A stretch of DNA of 64,000 bases. Source: 2-02-FULL-55-14 sp964534125 (lineage in GTDB: Bacteria > Bacteroidota > Ignavibacteria > UBA10030). The DNA lies in assembly GCA_964534125.1 (NCBI GenBank), contig CAZHOJ010000001.1, positions 806,001 through 870,000 of the forward strand. The letters run 5' to 3'. The notes under the pieces were generated by a model that was not told the DNA's origin, made no database searches, and saw only the letters and a program-made list of their open reading frames with translations. Position 1 is the stretch's first letter. Every line of letters starts with the position of its first letter. Both the position numbers and the translations under genes were made by a program. Shown here one piece after another: positions 1-8,266 of the stretch.

Positions 1-212
1 CAGAAGGTGTCGCGGCCGCACACAGGGCACACGAGCTTGTGTCCGTCGATGGAGCGTATGGACGATCCGGGCCTTTTTGCGCTCTCGACTCCCGCAAGGA
101 GATTCTTCTGTGCTTTCGTATCGAGCTGCGCAAAGCATTCGTTGCAGGTATCCGCGGTCACAAAGTGGTACCTGGAAGGATAGTTGCGGCCGCACTTCTG
201 ACATGTATGCAT
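1..212 (-). CDS. small zinc-ribbon protein, 3' end cut by window
   Basis: The minus strand from an ATG at 212 is open to the edge of the window, so the C-terminus is missing. The visible 70 residues start MHTCQKCGRNYPSRY and hold three Cys pairs: C4/C7, C23/C26 and C62/C65 (CPVCG). The first two pairs make a likely zinc ribbon and the third starts another. A good ribosome site (GGAGGG) lies about 8 bases before the ATG. The start is 18 bases after the stop of the upstream histidine kinase gene, so the two are probably co-transcribed. Function is unknown; small Cys-pair proteins of this kind often bind zinc and act in protein or nucleic-acid contacts, but nothing here says which. Confidence 0.65.
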   Translation of the reverse strand, partial: MHTCQKCGRNYPSRYHFVTADTCNECFAQLDTKAQKNLLAGVESAKRPGSSIRSIDGHKLVCPVCGRDTF

Positions 213-230
213 ACCAATTCCCTCCGGTTC

Positions 231-1370
231 TCAGTGGGGCATGGCAGGGAGCGTTATGCTGAATGTGGTCCCTTGCCTCGGGCCCGATTCGACGCCGATC
301 CGTCCTCCCAGGTATTTCTCACCCAGGAGGCGGATACTGTACGTGCCGAGGCCTCTTCCCTTCCCCTTCGTGCTGAATGAACGCTGAAAGAGCTGCAGCC
401 GTACATCCTCAGGGATCTCCGTCTCATTGTGCACGCTGAAGGTGACCGATCCATTCGCCGCCGTGCATCCGACCGTAACGATCCCTCCCGGCTCTGTCGC
501 CTCAAGAGCGTTCTTCATCATATTACCGACGACCCGATGCAGGAGCCTCCGATCGGTACTCACGACCGCATCCACCGATCCCTCCGCAAGCTCAACCTCC
601 CGGGCCTCCGCAACCTCATGATCCGCGTAGAGCGTGATCAGATCATTGAGGAACGCGTTCCCACGCAGGATCGATCGCTCCAGTTCCAGCTCGCCCTTCT
701 CGGCTGCGATGAGGTCCTGCTGTGCGACGATCTCATCGATCAGCGTCTTCATCAGACCTTTGGCTTCCCGGTAGAATTCCTTGCGCACCTCAGGATCGAG
801 ATCTTCCAGACACTCAAGATATCCTTTCACTCCACCTGCAGTGTTCAGCACATCATGGAAAAAGATCCTTTCCAGAGCATCCCTGCGTTTCTCTCCCGTG
901 ATATCACGGGCTGAGAATACCGTGAATTCCTCCCCGTCGATCCGGAAGGGAGTTGCCGTGATAGAGAGGTCGAGTGCACCCAAGTCCTTTTCCTGCGTGA
1001 TGCGGCATTCTTCTGTGGTCGAGCTTCCTTCCTGACTTGCGAGGATGGCCCTGACTGCTCCGCACGTCCGGCAAAATTTCGTCGTACCGCATCCCCCATC
1101 GGTCTCGAACGCATGCACACAGTGCATGGCCTCACCCGGCCGCAGGCCAAGCCATAGCTCTTCGTTCCGCACATTGAAGACGTCGCAGATGTATCGGTTG
1201 GCGTGGACGATCTGCCGATCCTCATTGAGCACCAGCATCATGTCGGCAACGGCGTTGGAGAACTGCTTGAGAACCGGAGGAACCTTGAAGAGGTCGGCCT
1301 GACGGCGGATGTTCGCACGCGGAGAGCGTGTGGCAGGAGCAAACTCGGTCGGGATGGTCTTGTCAGCCAT
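231..1370 (-). CDS. cytosolic PAS-domain sensor histidine kinase
   Basis: 379 residues from the ATG at 1370, which has GGAG 8 bases upstream; a longer frame to 1460 has no such site. No membrane segment is visible, so the sensor is cytosolic. A PAS domain spans about residues 35-160 and carries a Cys cluster (C84, C94, C100, C103), which could hold a metal, an Fe-S cluster or a redox switch. The phosphoacceptor box is FHDVLNTAGG with H172, an HD-type variant of the usual HE. The N box (N287 in VGNMMKNALE) and the G box (GRGLGTYSIR, about 339-347) show an intact ATPase domain. No response regulator is adjacent; the next gene downstream is the small zinc-ribbon protein. Confidence 0.85.
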   Translation of the reverse strand: MADKTIPTEFAPATRSPRANIRRQADLFKVPPVLKQFSNAVADMMLVLNEDRQIVHANRYICDVFNVRNEELWLGLRPGEAMHCVHAFETDGGCGTTKFCRTCGAVRAILASQEGSSTTEECRITQEKDLGALDLSITATPFRIDGEEFTVFSARDITGEKRRDALERIFFHDVLNTAGGVKGYLECLEDLDPEVRKEFYREAKGLMKTLIDEIVAQQDLIAAEKGELELERSILRGNAFLNDLITLYADHEVAEAREVELAEGSVDAVVSTDRRLLHRVVGNMMKNALEATEPGGIVTVGCTAANGSVTFSVHNETEIPEDVRLQLFQRSFSTKGKGRGLGTYSIRLLGEKYLGGRIGVESGPRQGTTFSITLPAMPH

Positions 1371-1486
1371 GGCGATGCTCCGAGGAACGCACCGTTCGAC
1401 GAAACCAAGGTCGGAGGTTCGGTGTACGTGTACGGTACTGATGCTGGTCAACGAAAGCAATACTGCGGGTGCCGCAATTCGGACAA

Positions 1487-1521
1487 TGGACCGGGATAGG
1501 GTCGATGCGCATCCCGGTCCA
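1487..1521 (-). terminator. hairpin after the 1532-1879 gene
   Basis: A perfect 11-bp inverted repeat (TGGACCGGGAT at 1487-1497 and ATCCCGGTCCA at 1511-1521) with a 13-base loop lies 10 bases past the stop of the small exported protein gene. There is no clear U-tract, so it may be a weak terminator or an mRNA-stabilising hairpin. The histidine kinase start follows about 120 bases later. Confidence 0.4.
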
Positions 1522-1531
1522 TCTGTCCCTT

Positions 1532-1879
1532 CTACCGGGTCTGGTACTGCTCTCTGTTGCGCCGTTCGAGGCCGGTGATGGGGTTCATGCGAACCAGGAC
1601 ATCATACGCCTCAAAATAGACCGATCCATCGTAGTTCCTCGTAGGGTCCTTGATCCAGAGCATTGCGCCGGTCTTCGTATCAAGCCGCACGATCCCCAGG
1701 AGAGTATCGGCACCTGTTTGGTAGTGTGTGTACACGAAACTGACGGGGGCCAGCTGGAAGCGTCCTACGGGACCCTCAGGCTCCTGCTGGGCAGTCGCAG
1801 TATTGAGAAGGACCGTCAAAACGGCCGTCATGAGCGCACCGAGCAGGACATACGTCATGCGCGAACGGAAACGAGCCAT
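1532..1879 (-). CDS. small exported protein of unknown function
   Basis: 115 residues from the ATG at 1879, preceded by GGGGA 6 bases upstream; the frame runs further upstream but without a comparable site. The N-terminus is a clear signal sequence or anchor (MARFRSRMTYVLLGALMTAV, ending near NTATAQQ), so the protein is exported. The mature part of about 85 residues includes DTLLGIVRLDTKTGAMLWIK, which resembles one blade of a PQQ/beta-propeller-like strand repeat (DxxTGxxxW), too short for a complete propeller. It ends with a charged tail (GLERRNREQYQTR). I do not recognise a family. Confidence 0.65.
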   Translation of the reverse strand: MARFRSRMTYVLLGALMTAVLTVLLNTATAQQEPEGPVGRFQLAPVSFVYTHYQTGADTLLGIVRLDTKTGAMLWIKDPTRNYDGSVYFEAYDVLVRMNPITGLERRNREQYQTR

Positions 1880-2038
1880 AGAATCCCCTTTCTGATTACA
1901 GGTTGTGATGGTCGATGCGTGAAGATGTGAAAAAGTAACGGGGAGGTGCAGAAGAAGCAAGAGGAGAAAAACGAGACCGCCCTCCGAACTGACGGGCATG
2001 TTCAGAGGACGGCCGTCATGACAATCAGTCGAAGTCTG

Positions 2039-2938
2039 CTATCTGATGAATGTCCCTTCATTCAGTTCATCGATCGCCTGCTGGAGCTGTTCGCGGGTGT
2101 TCATAACGATCGGCCCGTACCATGCAACCGGCTCCTTGATGGGCTTTCCAGACACGAGCAGGAAACGAACACCCTCCTCCCCCGCCTGGACCGTTACCTC
2201 ATCACCGCTGTCGAAGAGCACGAGAGACCTGTTACCGGTCATCTCACGCACATACGTCTCCGCCGGTCCTTCCTTCTCCGTAAGAATTCCGAACGGTGCC
2301 GAAGCGTCCCGGAACGATCCTGAGCCCTCGAAGATGTAAGCGAACGCGTGGCGTGATGATTCAACTTTCAGAGTCTTCCTCCGACCAGGGGGCACCCAGA
2401 CATCCAGATAGCGCGGGTCGGCCGCGATACCATCCACCGGACCACGTTTCCCCCGGAATTCCCCGCAGATAATCCGCACATGCGTCCCGTCATCATCAGT
2501 CATATCTGGAATCTCCTTCGATACGACATCCTGATATCGGGGCGTGGTCATCTTATGAGACGATGGCAGATTCGCCCAAAGCTGAAATCCATGCATCTGG
2601 CCTCTCTCATTCCCCTGCGGCATTTCCTGATGCAGGATGCCGCGGCCTGCCGTCATCCATTGAACGTCGCCTGCACCCAGGCTTCCTTGGTTGCCAAGGC
2701 TGTCCCGGTGCTCGACGGTCCCTGAGAGCACATAGGTTATGGTCTCGATTCCCCGATGCGGATGCCAGGGAAAACCTGCCAGGTAGTCACGGGGATCCTC
2801 GTTCCGGAAATCGTCGAAGAGGAGGAATGGATCGGTCTCGCTTGTCTCACCGAATCCGAAGGCGCGGCGGAGATGGACACCCGCTCCCTCGATAGTTGGT
2901 TGGGCATGGACGATGCGTTTGATGGGACGGATGGACAT
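2039..2938 (-). CDS. pirin family bicupin protein
   Basis: 299 residues, the usual pirin length. The N-terminal cupin carries the metal-binding set H59, H61 (WHPHRGIETITYVL), H103 and E105 (GILHQEMPQ), matching the positions known in human pirin (H56, H58, H101, E103). The C-terminal cupin follows from about residue 180 and ends KPIKEPVAWYGPIVMNTREQ, typical of the family. Pirins are iron-containing cytosolic proteins; some bacterial members have quercetin 2,3-dioxygenase activity, but the physiological substrate is usually unknown. It appears to be a single-gene unit. The 730-base repeat array lies just upstream of its start, so its promoter must sit within or next to that array. Confidence 0.92.
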   Translation of the reverse strand: MSIRPIKRIVHAQPTIEGAGVHLRRAFGFGETSETDPFLLFDDFRNEDPRDYLAGFPWHPHRGIETITYVLSGTVEHRDSLGNQGSLGAGDVQWMTAGRGILHQEMPQGNERGQMHGFQLWANLPSSHKMTTPRYQDVVSKEIPDMTDDDGTHVRIICGEFRGKRGPVDGIAADPRYLDVWVPPGRRKTLKVESSRHAFAYIFEGSGSFRDASAPFGILTEKEGPAETYVREMTGNRSLVLFDSGDEVTVQAGEEGVRFLLVSGKPIKEPVAWYGPIVMNTREQLQQAIDELNEGTFIR

Positions 2939-3014
2939 GGTAATATGCCTGCTCTTGGTATTGTGGAATATATAGAAACGTATGACGTGATGGAGAGGTT
3001 CCGGGAGAGGCGAC

Positions 3015-3667
3015 CGGATCGATCACACCCCTTCAGGGTGTGGAAACGTCGGGACACTCCCAGCCAAGGGCTTCGCCCTCGGCTGGGGTGTGATCCATCC
3101 CCTTCGGGGATTGGACATCGTATGATGTCACTCGATGTATTCGCAGACGGGCATCCGACCCCGAAGGGGTCCGATCATATTGAGGGTGGGATGAAATCCC
3201 ACCCGGTGAGATCGCACACGTTGCATTCCCATGCCGGGCCATCCGACCCCAAGGGGGTCCGATAACTTTAAGGGTGGGATGAAATCCCACCCGATGACAT
3301 CACACATGTTGCATTCCCATGCCGGGCCATCCGACCCCGAAGGGGTCCGATCATATTGAGGGTGGGATGAAATCCCACCCGGTGAGATCGTGGAGGGGCA
3401 TCGCATAGAGGTCACACCCCTTCAGGGCGTGATAACGTCGGGACACTCCCAGCCAAGGGCTTCGCCCTCGGCTGGGAGATGATCTATCCCCTTTGGGGAT
3501 GGGAGAGGCACGGAACTACACGACACCCAAGGGGTCGGTTCATCTACCTCCTTCGGAGGATGGTACGTCGGATGGGCCGCACGACCCCAAAGGGGTCCGA
3601 TCACATCGAGGGTGGGATGAAATCCCACCCGATGAATGCACATGGGAGGAGCACCCTGAAAGGGTGC
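3015..3667. repeat. intergenic array of palindromic repeat units
   Basis: This 730-base stretch (2939-3669) has no credible gene. It contains two kinds of unit. Unit A occurs at 3021-3118 and 3411-3502 and holds the hairpins CACACCCCTTCAGGGTGTG and CAGCCAAGGGCTTCGCCCTC(GGCTG). Unit B starts at 3152, 3240 and 3328 with an exact 88-base period, with a degenerate fourth copy near 3578. Each B unit holds two palindromes, CGACCCCGAAGGGGTCCG and GGTGGGATGAAATCCCACC. Loops are short (TTCA, TTCG, GAA), so the RNA or single-stranded DNA would fold into a row of stem-loops. Open frames across it are short, are not preceded by ribosome sites and only reflect the repeats. Confidence 0.85.
3651..3667 (-). 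terminator. hairpin ending the 11-gene operon
   Basis: GCACCCT / AGGGTGC (7-bp stem, GAA loop) begins 3 bases beyond the stop of the 48-residue accessory gene at 3670. No U-tract follows on the minus strand, so termination is inferred from position and structure only; the neighbouring palindromes may contribute. Confidence 0.35.
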
Positions 3668-3669
3668 GA

Positions 3670-3816
3670 TCAGGATTCAGATTTACCCCGGCCCGATTGC
3701 CGCAATAGTTCTCTCAGGTCCTTGAATCCGAGGAATGCGATGACAGCGGCGAGGGAGAAGAAGGTCACTGCAGAAACGAAGAAGATGATGATCCATACCA
3801 GAGATCCGAAGGTCAT
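3670..3816 (-). CDS. 48-aa symporter small accessory protein
   Basis: MTFGSLVWIIIFFVSAVTFF is followed by more hydrophobic residues and then a basic tail (FKDLRELLRQSGRGKSES): one membrane helix, 48 residues. Its ATG overlaps the stop of the SSS symporter gene in an ATGA (3813-3816), a hallmark of translational coupling. Small single-helix proteins directly after SSS symporters form a recognised group of symporter small accessory proteins; whether this one aids folding, stability or transport is not known. The gene is easily missed because of its length. It is the last gene of the operon. Confidence 0.8.
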   Translation of the reverse strand: MTFGSLVWIIIFFVSAVTFFSLAAVIAFLGFKDLRELLRQSGRGKSES

Positions 3817-5303
3817 GATTCGTTCTCCGGGTCAGGAAGTGTCGTTGGCGGGTGGGACCGTTGTGTAAGCAAGGAGCCGATGATCATGCCGGCCGCAGCC
3901 ATCGCGAAGCTAAGGAACCCGGAGACATTCACATCGACGAGGAACAACGACCAGACAGGCAGGGCGTCCTGCATCCTTTCAAGCACAAGGAACGTGACGG
4001 GCGCAAATGCACCAAGGATCAGCGAAGCATACGCGCCGACCACATTGGCCTTCTTCCAATACAGACCTGCGGCGACACAACCGAACGCGCCCGCGCTGTA
4101 CATCGCTCCAGTGAGCGCGATATACTGGAAGGCCGTTGCAGGTATCTCGTAGAACAGGCCAAAGACCAACAGGAACAGGCCGATGAACACTGCGATCACT
4201 CGCGTCAGGAACACGGTCCGCTCATCTGTCAGTCCAGACCGGGTGAGCGGGGAGATGATATCGCGCGTGGCCACGGAGCTCCACGCAAGCATGTACGCGC
4301 TATAGGTCGACATGGATGCTGCCAGCATTCCTGCGACCATCAGCCCGAGAAATCCCGTCGGAACGATGGTGCCGAGCAGACGCGGCATTGCTGCATTCGG
4401 AGCAACATCGGGACCCAGAAGCGCAAGCGCCGCCACTCCCCAGAACATCGGGATCATGTACCGGCCTGCGAGCGTCAATCCCGTGAACAGGAACACCTTG
4501 CGGCCGGTCTGGGGACTATCAGAGGAGAGAGACTTGGAAGCGACCGGCTGCCACAGGGCAGAGGTCGCAAGACTTGCGATGAGCATCCAAAGGATGAAGG
4601 GCCATCCGAACCGTTCGTTGACGACCGGATTCACGCCTGCCTCCCCGAATCGCTCTGTGACCGCCGCCGCGATATCCCCCAGGCCGACATGGAAAAACAC
4701 GGCAACGGTCGCCACCAGCATCCCTATAGAAAGGACCACGAACTGAGCGAAATCCGTGATCACCACCGAGAACATCCCCCCCAGCACAGTATAGCTCACG
4801 ACGATGATCATCATGACGATCATGACCACAATAAGAAGCTCTTCCCCAAGCCCTATCGTTTCAGTGAGGAAAATGCCATCGAACTTGAGAAAGATGCCCA
4901 TGTTCAGCACACCGCCCAGGAAGAGCAATACGCCTCCCAGGAACCTGACACGCCTATTGTATCGGAGCTCGTAGAACTCCGGGATCGTGATGACCTTAAG
5001 CCGCCTGAGTGCATGAACGACAAACCCGGTCTTCCCGATGACAACGTAGCCCAGCAGGCCGATGACACCGAGGATGAAGCAGGAGAATCCTGTGACGTAG
5101 CCCAACTCGCCGAGATACATGAACGTCACGATCCCGATCTCAGTGGCGATGAGCGTCGCAGAACCGAGCGCCACCCGGACCCGCCGCCCCGCGACGAAGT
5201 ACCCTTCCATGTTCTCGACGTACCGCTTGGCGCGGATCCCCACGTAGACGGTGAGCGTCAGGTAGCAAGCCAGGATAATCCAGTCTATGATGTGGAAATT
5301 CAG
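3813..5303 (-). CDS. sodium:solute symporter (SSS family)
   Basis: A polytopic protein of about 12-13 helices with SSS features such as VSYTVLGGMFSVVITDFAQF and, near the end, IALTGAMYSAGAFGCVAAGLYW. The first GTG/ATG-type start (5243) would cut off the first helix. The frame continues upstream through NFHIIDWIILACYLTLTVY, and a CTG at 5303 preceded by AGCGAGGA is the most sensible start, giving 496 residues. The upstream NamZ-like gene ends 13 bases before that CTG. The substrate cannot be read from sequence; the company of NamZ, a PIG-L deacetylase and acetyltransferases suggests a sugar or amino sugar such as MurNAc or GlcNAc. The 3' end overlaps its small accessory gene. Confidence 0.88.
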   Translation of the reverse strand: MNFHIIDWIILACYLTLTVYVGIRAKRYVENMEGYFVAGRRVRVALGSATLIATEIGIVTFMYLGELGYVTGFSCFILGVIGLLGYVVIGKTGFVVHALRRLKVITIPEFYELRYNRRVRFLGGVLLFLGGVLNMGIFLKFDGIFLTETIGLGEELLIVVMIVMMIIVVSYTVLGGMFSVVITDFAQFVVLSIGMLVATVAVFFHVGLGDIAAAVTERFGEAGVNPVVNERFGWPFILWMLIASLATSALWQPVASKSLSSDSPQTGRKVFLFTGLTLAGRYMIPMFWGVAALALLGPDVAPNAAMPRLLGTIVPTGFLGLMVAGMLAASMSTYSAYMLAWSSVATRDIISPLTRSGLTDERTVFLTRVIAVFIGLFLLVFGLFYEIPATAFQYIALTGAMYSAGAFGCVAAGLYWKKANVVGAYASLILGAFAPVTFLVLERMQDALPVWSLFLVDVNVSGFLSFAMAAAGMIIGSLLTQRSHPPTTLPDPENES

Positions 5304-5316
5304 AGGGTCCTCGCTT

Positions 5317-6501
5317 TCAGGAATAGATCAGATACCGCCGCCGCAATACAGCAAAGTCCGACAGTCCCTTATCCCACTGCGCCGCGACCTCGTGCGGATG
5401 TGCTCCATCATTGAGCATGGTCCGGACCTCGGTGGATCCCGTTAGAATATCGAACCGGCGAACGCGGAACATTTCCTGTTCCGGGTGCACGGTCCTGAAG
5501 GCATACAGCACATCGATACCCAGTCGTACAGGCCTGACGGCATTCCGGTCGGTCACAGTGATGCGGATGCCCCTGCACAGCTCCTGTTCGTACTTGGGCG
5601 AAACGGCAACGCCCGGGATGGACCGCGGAGTGAACCGCACGTTTGTGAACTTCACCCCCGGCGATGCGCATGCGGCCAGAACATCCAGGACCCGATCGGC
5701 GTCCACCCAGGGCGCCCCAATATACGAGAAAGGTGCATCCGTCCCCCGCCCTTCTGACAGATGCGTCCCCTCAATGAAACACTGTCCCGGATAGATCACC
5801 GCTGTGCTCAGGTCCGGAAGATTGGGAGAAGGTGAGATCCACGGGAGTGCGGTTTCGTCATACCACAGTGCCCGGCTCCACCCTTCCAGACGGACGATGT
5901 TCATGTCTGCCTGCACGCCATCCTTCAGCCACCCCTCAGCGTTGCACATCGTCATGAGCTCACCGATCGTCATTCCGTACGTGACGGGGATCGGAAGGAG
6001 ACTTACGAAGGAGCGCAGTTGCGACGGGCGGACGGGACCATCATATGCGAGGGCGCGGATCATCGCTGGCCGATCGAGGACGACAACAGGGATACTGGCT
6101 TCCGCGGCGGCTTCGATCGCGAGCGCCATCGTGGAGATGTATGTGTAGAACCGGGCGCCGACATCCTGAATATCGCAGACGAGAAGGTCCACCCCTTTCA
6201 GCATGTCGGGGGTCGGCTTGTGCGTTTTACCGTACAACGAGTACACCGGGATCCCCAGGGAGGCGTGGTGCGAATGCCCGACTGCACTCCCGTCCGGAGT
6301 ATCGCCGAACATGCCATGCTCCGGTCCGAACAGCGCCATGATGCGGGCACCTCCGGCCCTGACGAGTGCGTCCACCAGGTGCTCGCCCGAGGAGAGCCTG
6401 CCTGTATGGTTCGTCAGAACGGCAATGTTTCTTCCCTCGATGAGCTGCATCGAATCAGTGAGAAGCCTGTCAGCACCGGTTCGCACGGAGATGGAAGACA
6501 T
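5317..6501 (-). CDS. DUF1343 protein, NamZ-like exo-N-acetylmuramidase
   Basis: 394 residues, full length for DUF1343. Family marks are VLTNHTGRL near residue 30, ALFGPEHGMFGDTPDG near 57-70, VYSLYGKTHKPTPDML, and the block CDIQDVGARFYTYISTM. Bacillus subtilis NamZ, a founding member, removes terminal MurNAc from peptidoglycan chains. No signal peptide is evident here (starts MSSISVRTGADRLLTDSM), so it may act in the cytosol, unlike exported NamZ, or be exported in another way. It lies 13 bases after the glycosidase stop and 13 bases before the symporter start. This gene gives the strongest pointer to peptidoglycan amino sugars as the operon's substrate. Confidence 0.87.
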   Translation of the reverse strand: MSSISVRTGADRLLTDSMQLIEGRNIAVLTNHTGRLSSGEHLVDALVRAGGARIMALFGPEHGMFGDTPDGSAVGHSHHASLGIPVYSLYGKTHKPTPDMLKGVDLLVCDIQDVGARFYTYISTMALAIEAAAEASIPVVVLDRPAMIRALAYDGPVRPSQLRSFVSLLPIPVTYGMTIGELMTMCNAEGWLKDGVQADMNIVRLEGWSRALWYDETALPWISPSPNLPDLSTAVIYPGQCFIEGTHLSEGRGTDAPFSYIGAPWVDADRVLDVLAACASPGVKFTNVRFTPRSIPGVAVSPKYEQELCRGIRITVTDRNAVRPVRLGIDVLYAFRTVHPEQEMFRVRRFDILTGSTEVRTMLNDGAHPHEVAAQWDKGLSDFAVLRRRYLIYS

Positions 6502-6514
6502 ACGAAACGAGGGG

Positions 6515-8266
6515 TCAGTAGATCCCGATCTCCCTGATGGAGTAGGCGGAGATCCCGGGACTCCCCTGTGTACCTTTGATCCGAACGGCCCTGATACCCG
6601 AACGTCCGACCTTCAGCATGTCCACATCGCCCTTCCCGTCAGGAACGGTAGCGACGGTCTCCCATGATGCCCCATCCCTGGAGACCTCAAGCGCATATGA
6701 CACGGCCCGCGTACTGCCCCACTGGACCTGAACGGTCGAGACGTTCTGGGGGTCAGGCCAGTCAAGACGGAACCACTGCTCCTCCCTGCCGCCGGATTTT
6801 GTCCATGCTGCAGAGTTCCATCGCGTATAGGTGAGGCCATCGACGGCCTTCTCCGGCCCAAAATGCGGCCCGATGACCGAGAACGATGAAGCGGTGGCAA
6901 CGGCCCCCTGAGCAAGGTTCTTAGGCGGAGTTGCCGAGCCCTCTGCAAGAACGTCTATAACGACCACTGCGAACGGAGGGATCCGAATGGTGAGTGCGCC
7001 GCCCGCGACTGCGGCATCTTCAAATGCAGCGTACCTCCTTGAAGCATCGAGGACTCTGGCCTCCGTCACTCCCCCGGGGGCAAAGCCCTCAAAGGAAAGG
7101 CTCATGTCGCGGCCTTCGGACTTGTCCCTGTTGATAAGCACAAGCGACATGGTTTCATCGTCCAGGGCCGCATACAATGATATCGCCGCATCGTCCACCG
7201 ACACAGGAAGCGCCACGCCACGCATATGGTTGCTGAACATGGGGAAGGCATAATAGGTGAACGAGGGTGTACTCGATCCCTCCGAAGAGAGGATCCCATA
7301 ATCCCCCTTGCGGGGAGGAAAGGCATTGTGAAGCGCCCAGAAGCATCCGATGTCGACCCCGCGGTCCATCATGGTACCCATCATGTCGGCCGTCCAGATG
7401 GCGTTCACAAGCTCGAGCGTTTGCGGGCCCGGAGAATGGTTCACAGAATTGTATCCGACGTTCACGAACAGGATGTCTTTCGCACGGTCCTCCCCCAGGA
7501 CCGACACGACCTCTGCATACAGGTCGCGGTAGAGCTTGTCGAACTGCTGCACGGTGGCAAGGAGAGTGTCATCGTTCTCCTCTCCCCATCTCTGAGGGAA
7601 GAACGTGAATGTTAGAATATCGACATAGTCTGCCGCTTCCTGCAGAACGCGGGTGGTCCAGTTCTCCGGATGGGGCCCGAGCGGTACATTCGTGGCGACT
7701 TTGATATCAGGGTCGACACGCCGCATTGCGTCGACAAATGCTTTGTACTTTCTGGCATAGACCTCCGGCGGCGCATGTCCTTTCGCCCACGTCCCCCATT
7801 GCTCGTCCCCCACCTCCCACAACGTCACATCGTATCCCCGTTCAACGTTGCAGTATCGCACCCACGATGCGGCCAGCTCAGGCGAGGCATTGAAATTGAT
7901 GGTGATGAACGGTTCGGCCCCGACCTGCCTGCAGAACGCGATGTATTCGTCCGTATCCATCTCGGTCGCGTTATTCGCGGGGTCGTTCCAGATGTACGCA
8001 TCGGCATCATTGCCGCCGGGATACTTGAGAAGAGTGATGCCAGCGGTCCTTACCTTTGCGATGGCGTCGCGGTCGGCACTGAGGAGCAGGTCAGCCGTCG
8101 GACCGGGGAACAATGATTCATCCCATCGGGCAGTGTTGATACCATACAGCAGCGGATCGATCGGCTCGCCCCCGGCATTCGCCCTGATCACTCCATGCAC
8201 CGATTGCGACAGAGCCAGGCCGCATATGGTTCCGAGGAACAGACAAGACATCAGGATCCGCTTCAT
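6515..8266 (-). CDS. exported GH-A-clan glycosidase with C-terminal discoidin domain
   Basis: 583 residues from the ATG at 8266 (GGAAAGGAAA ahead of it), overlapping the stop of the upstream GNAT gene as ATGA. A signal peptide (residues 1-20, ending LGLALS/QS) directs export. Residues about 30-440 form a TIM-barrel plus beta-sandwich like GH51/GH39/GH44-type arabinofuranosidases and relatives; WEVGDEQWG with E155 fits the acid/base position. The strand where the nucleophile Glu is usually found as TE(Y/F)N(S) reads NVGYNS (269-274), so the nucleophile may be missing or elsewhere. Residues about 447-583 are an F5/8 type C (discoidin/CBM32-like) carbohydrate-binding domain with EKAVDGLTYTRWNS. 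The specific substrate is not assigned. Confidence 0.8.
   Translation of the reverse strand: MKRILMSCLFLGTICGLALSQSVHGVIRANAGGEPIDPLLYGINTARWDESLFPGPTADLLLSADRDAIAKVRTAGITLLKYPGGNDADAYIWNDPANNATEMDTDEYIAFCRQVGAEPFITINFNASPELAASWVRYCNVERGYDVTLWEVGDEQWGTWAKGHAPPEVYARKYKAFVDAMRRVDPDIKVATNVPLGPHPENWTTRVLQEAADYVDILTFTFFPQRWGEENDDTLLATVQQFDKLYRDLYAEVVSVLGEDRAKDILFVNVGYNSVNHSPGPQTLELVNAIWTADMMGTMMDRGVDIGCFWALHNAFPPRKGDYGILSSEGSSTPSFTYYAFPMFSNHMRGVALPVSVDDAAISLYAALDDETMSLVLINRDKSEGRDMSLSFEGFAPGGVTEARVLDASRRYAAFEDAAVAGGALTIRIPPFAVVVIDVLAEGSATPPKNLAQGAVATASSFSVIGPHFGPEKAVDGLTYTRWNSAAWTKSGGREEQWFRLDWPDPQNVSTVQVQWGSTRAVSYALEVSRDGASWETVATVPDGKGDVDMLKVGRSGIRAVRIKGTQGSPGISAYSIREIGIY

Noticed and set aside
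3152..3392. Regular 88-base repeat spacing suggestive of a CRISPR array
   Set aside because: The repeated part is longer than any spacer-like part, each unit is a double palindrome, and no variable spacers of constant length or cas genes are present.
3033..3643. Several open frames of 73-95 residues across the repeat array
   Set aside because: They consist of repeated GFHPTL/DRTPSG-type words that follow directly from the palindromes and lack ribosome sites.
3852..5414. A 520-residue plus-strand open frame
   Set aside because: Antisense of the SSS symporter, whose helices and operon context are clear.
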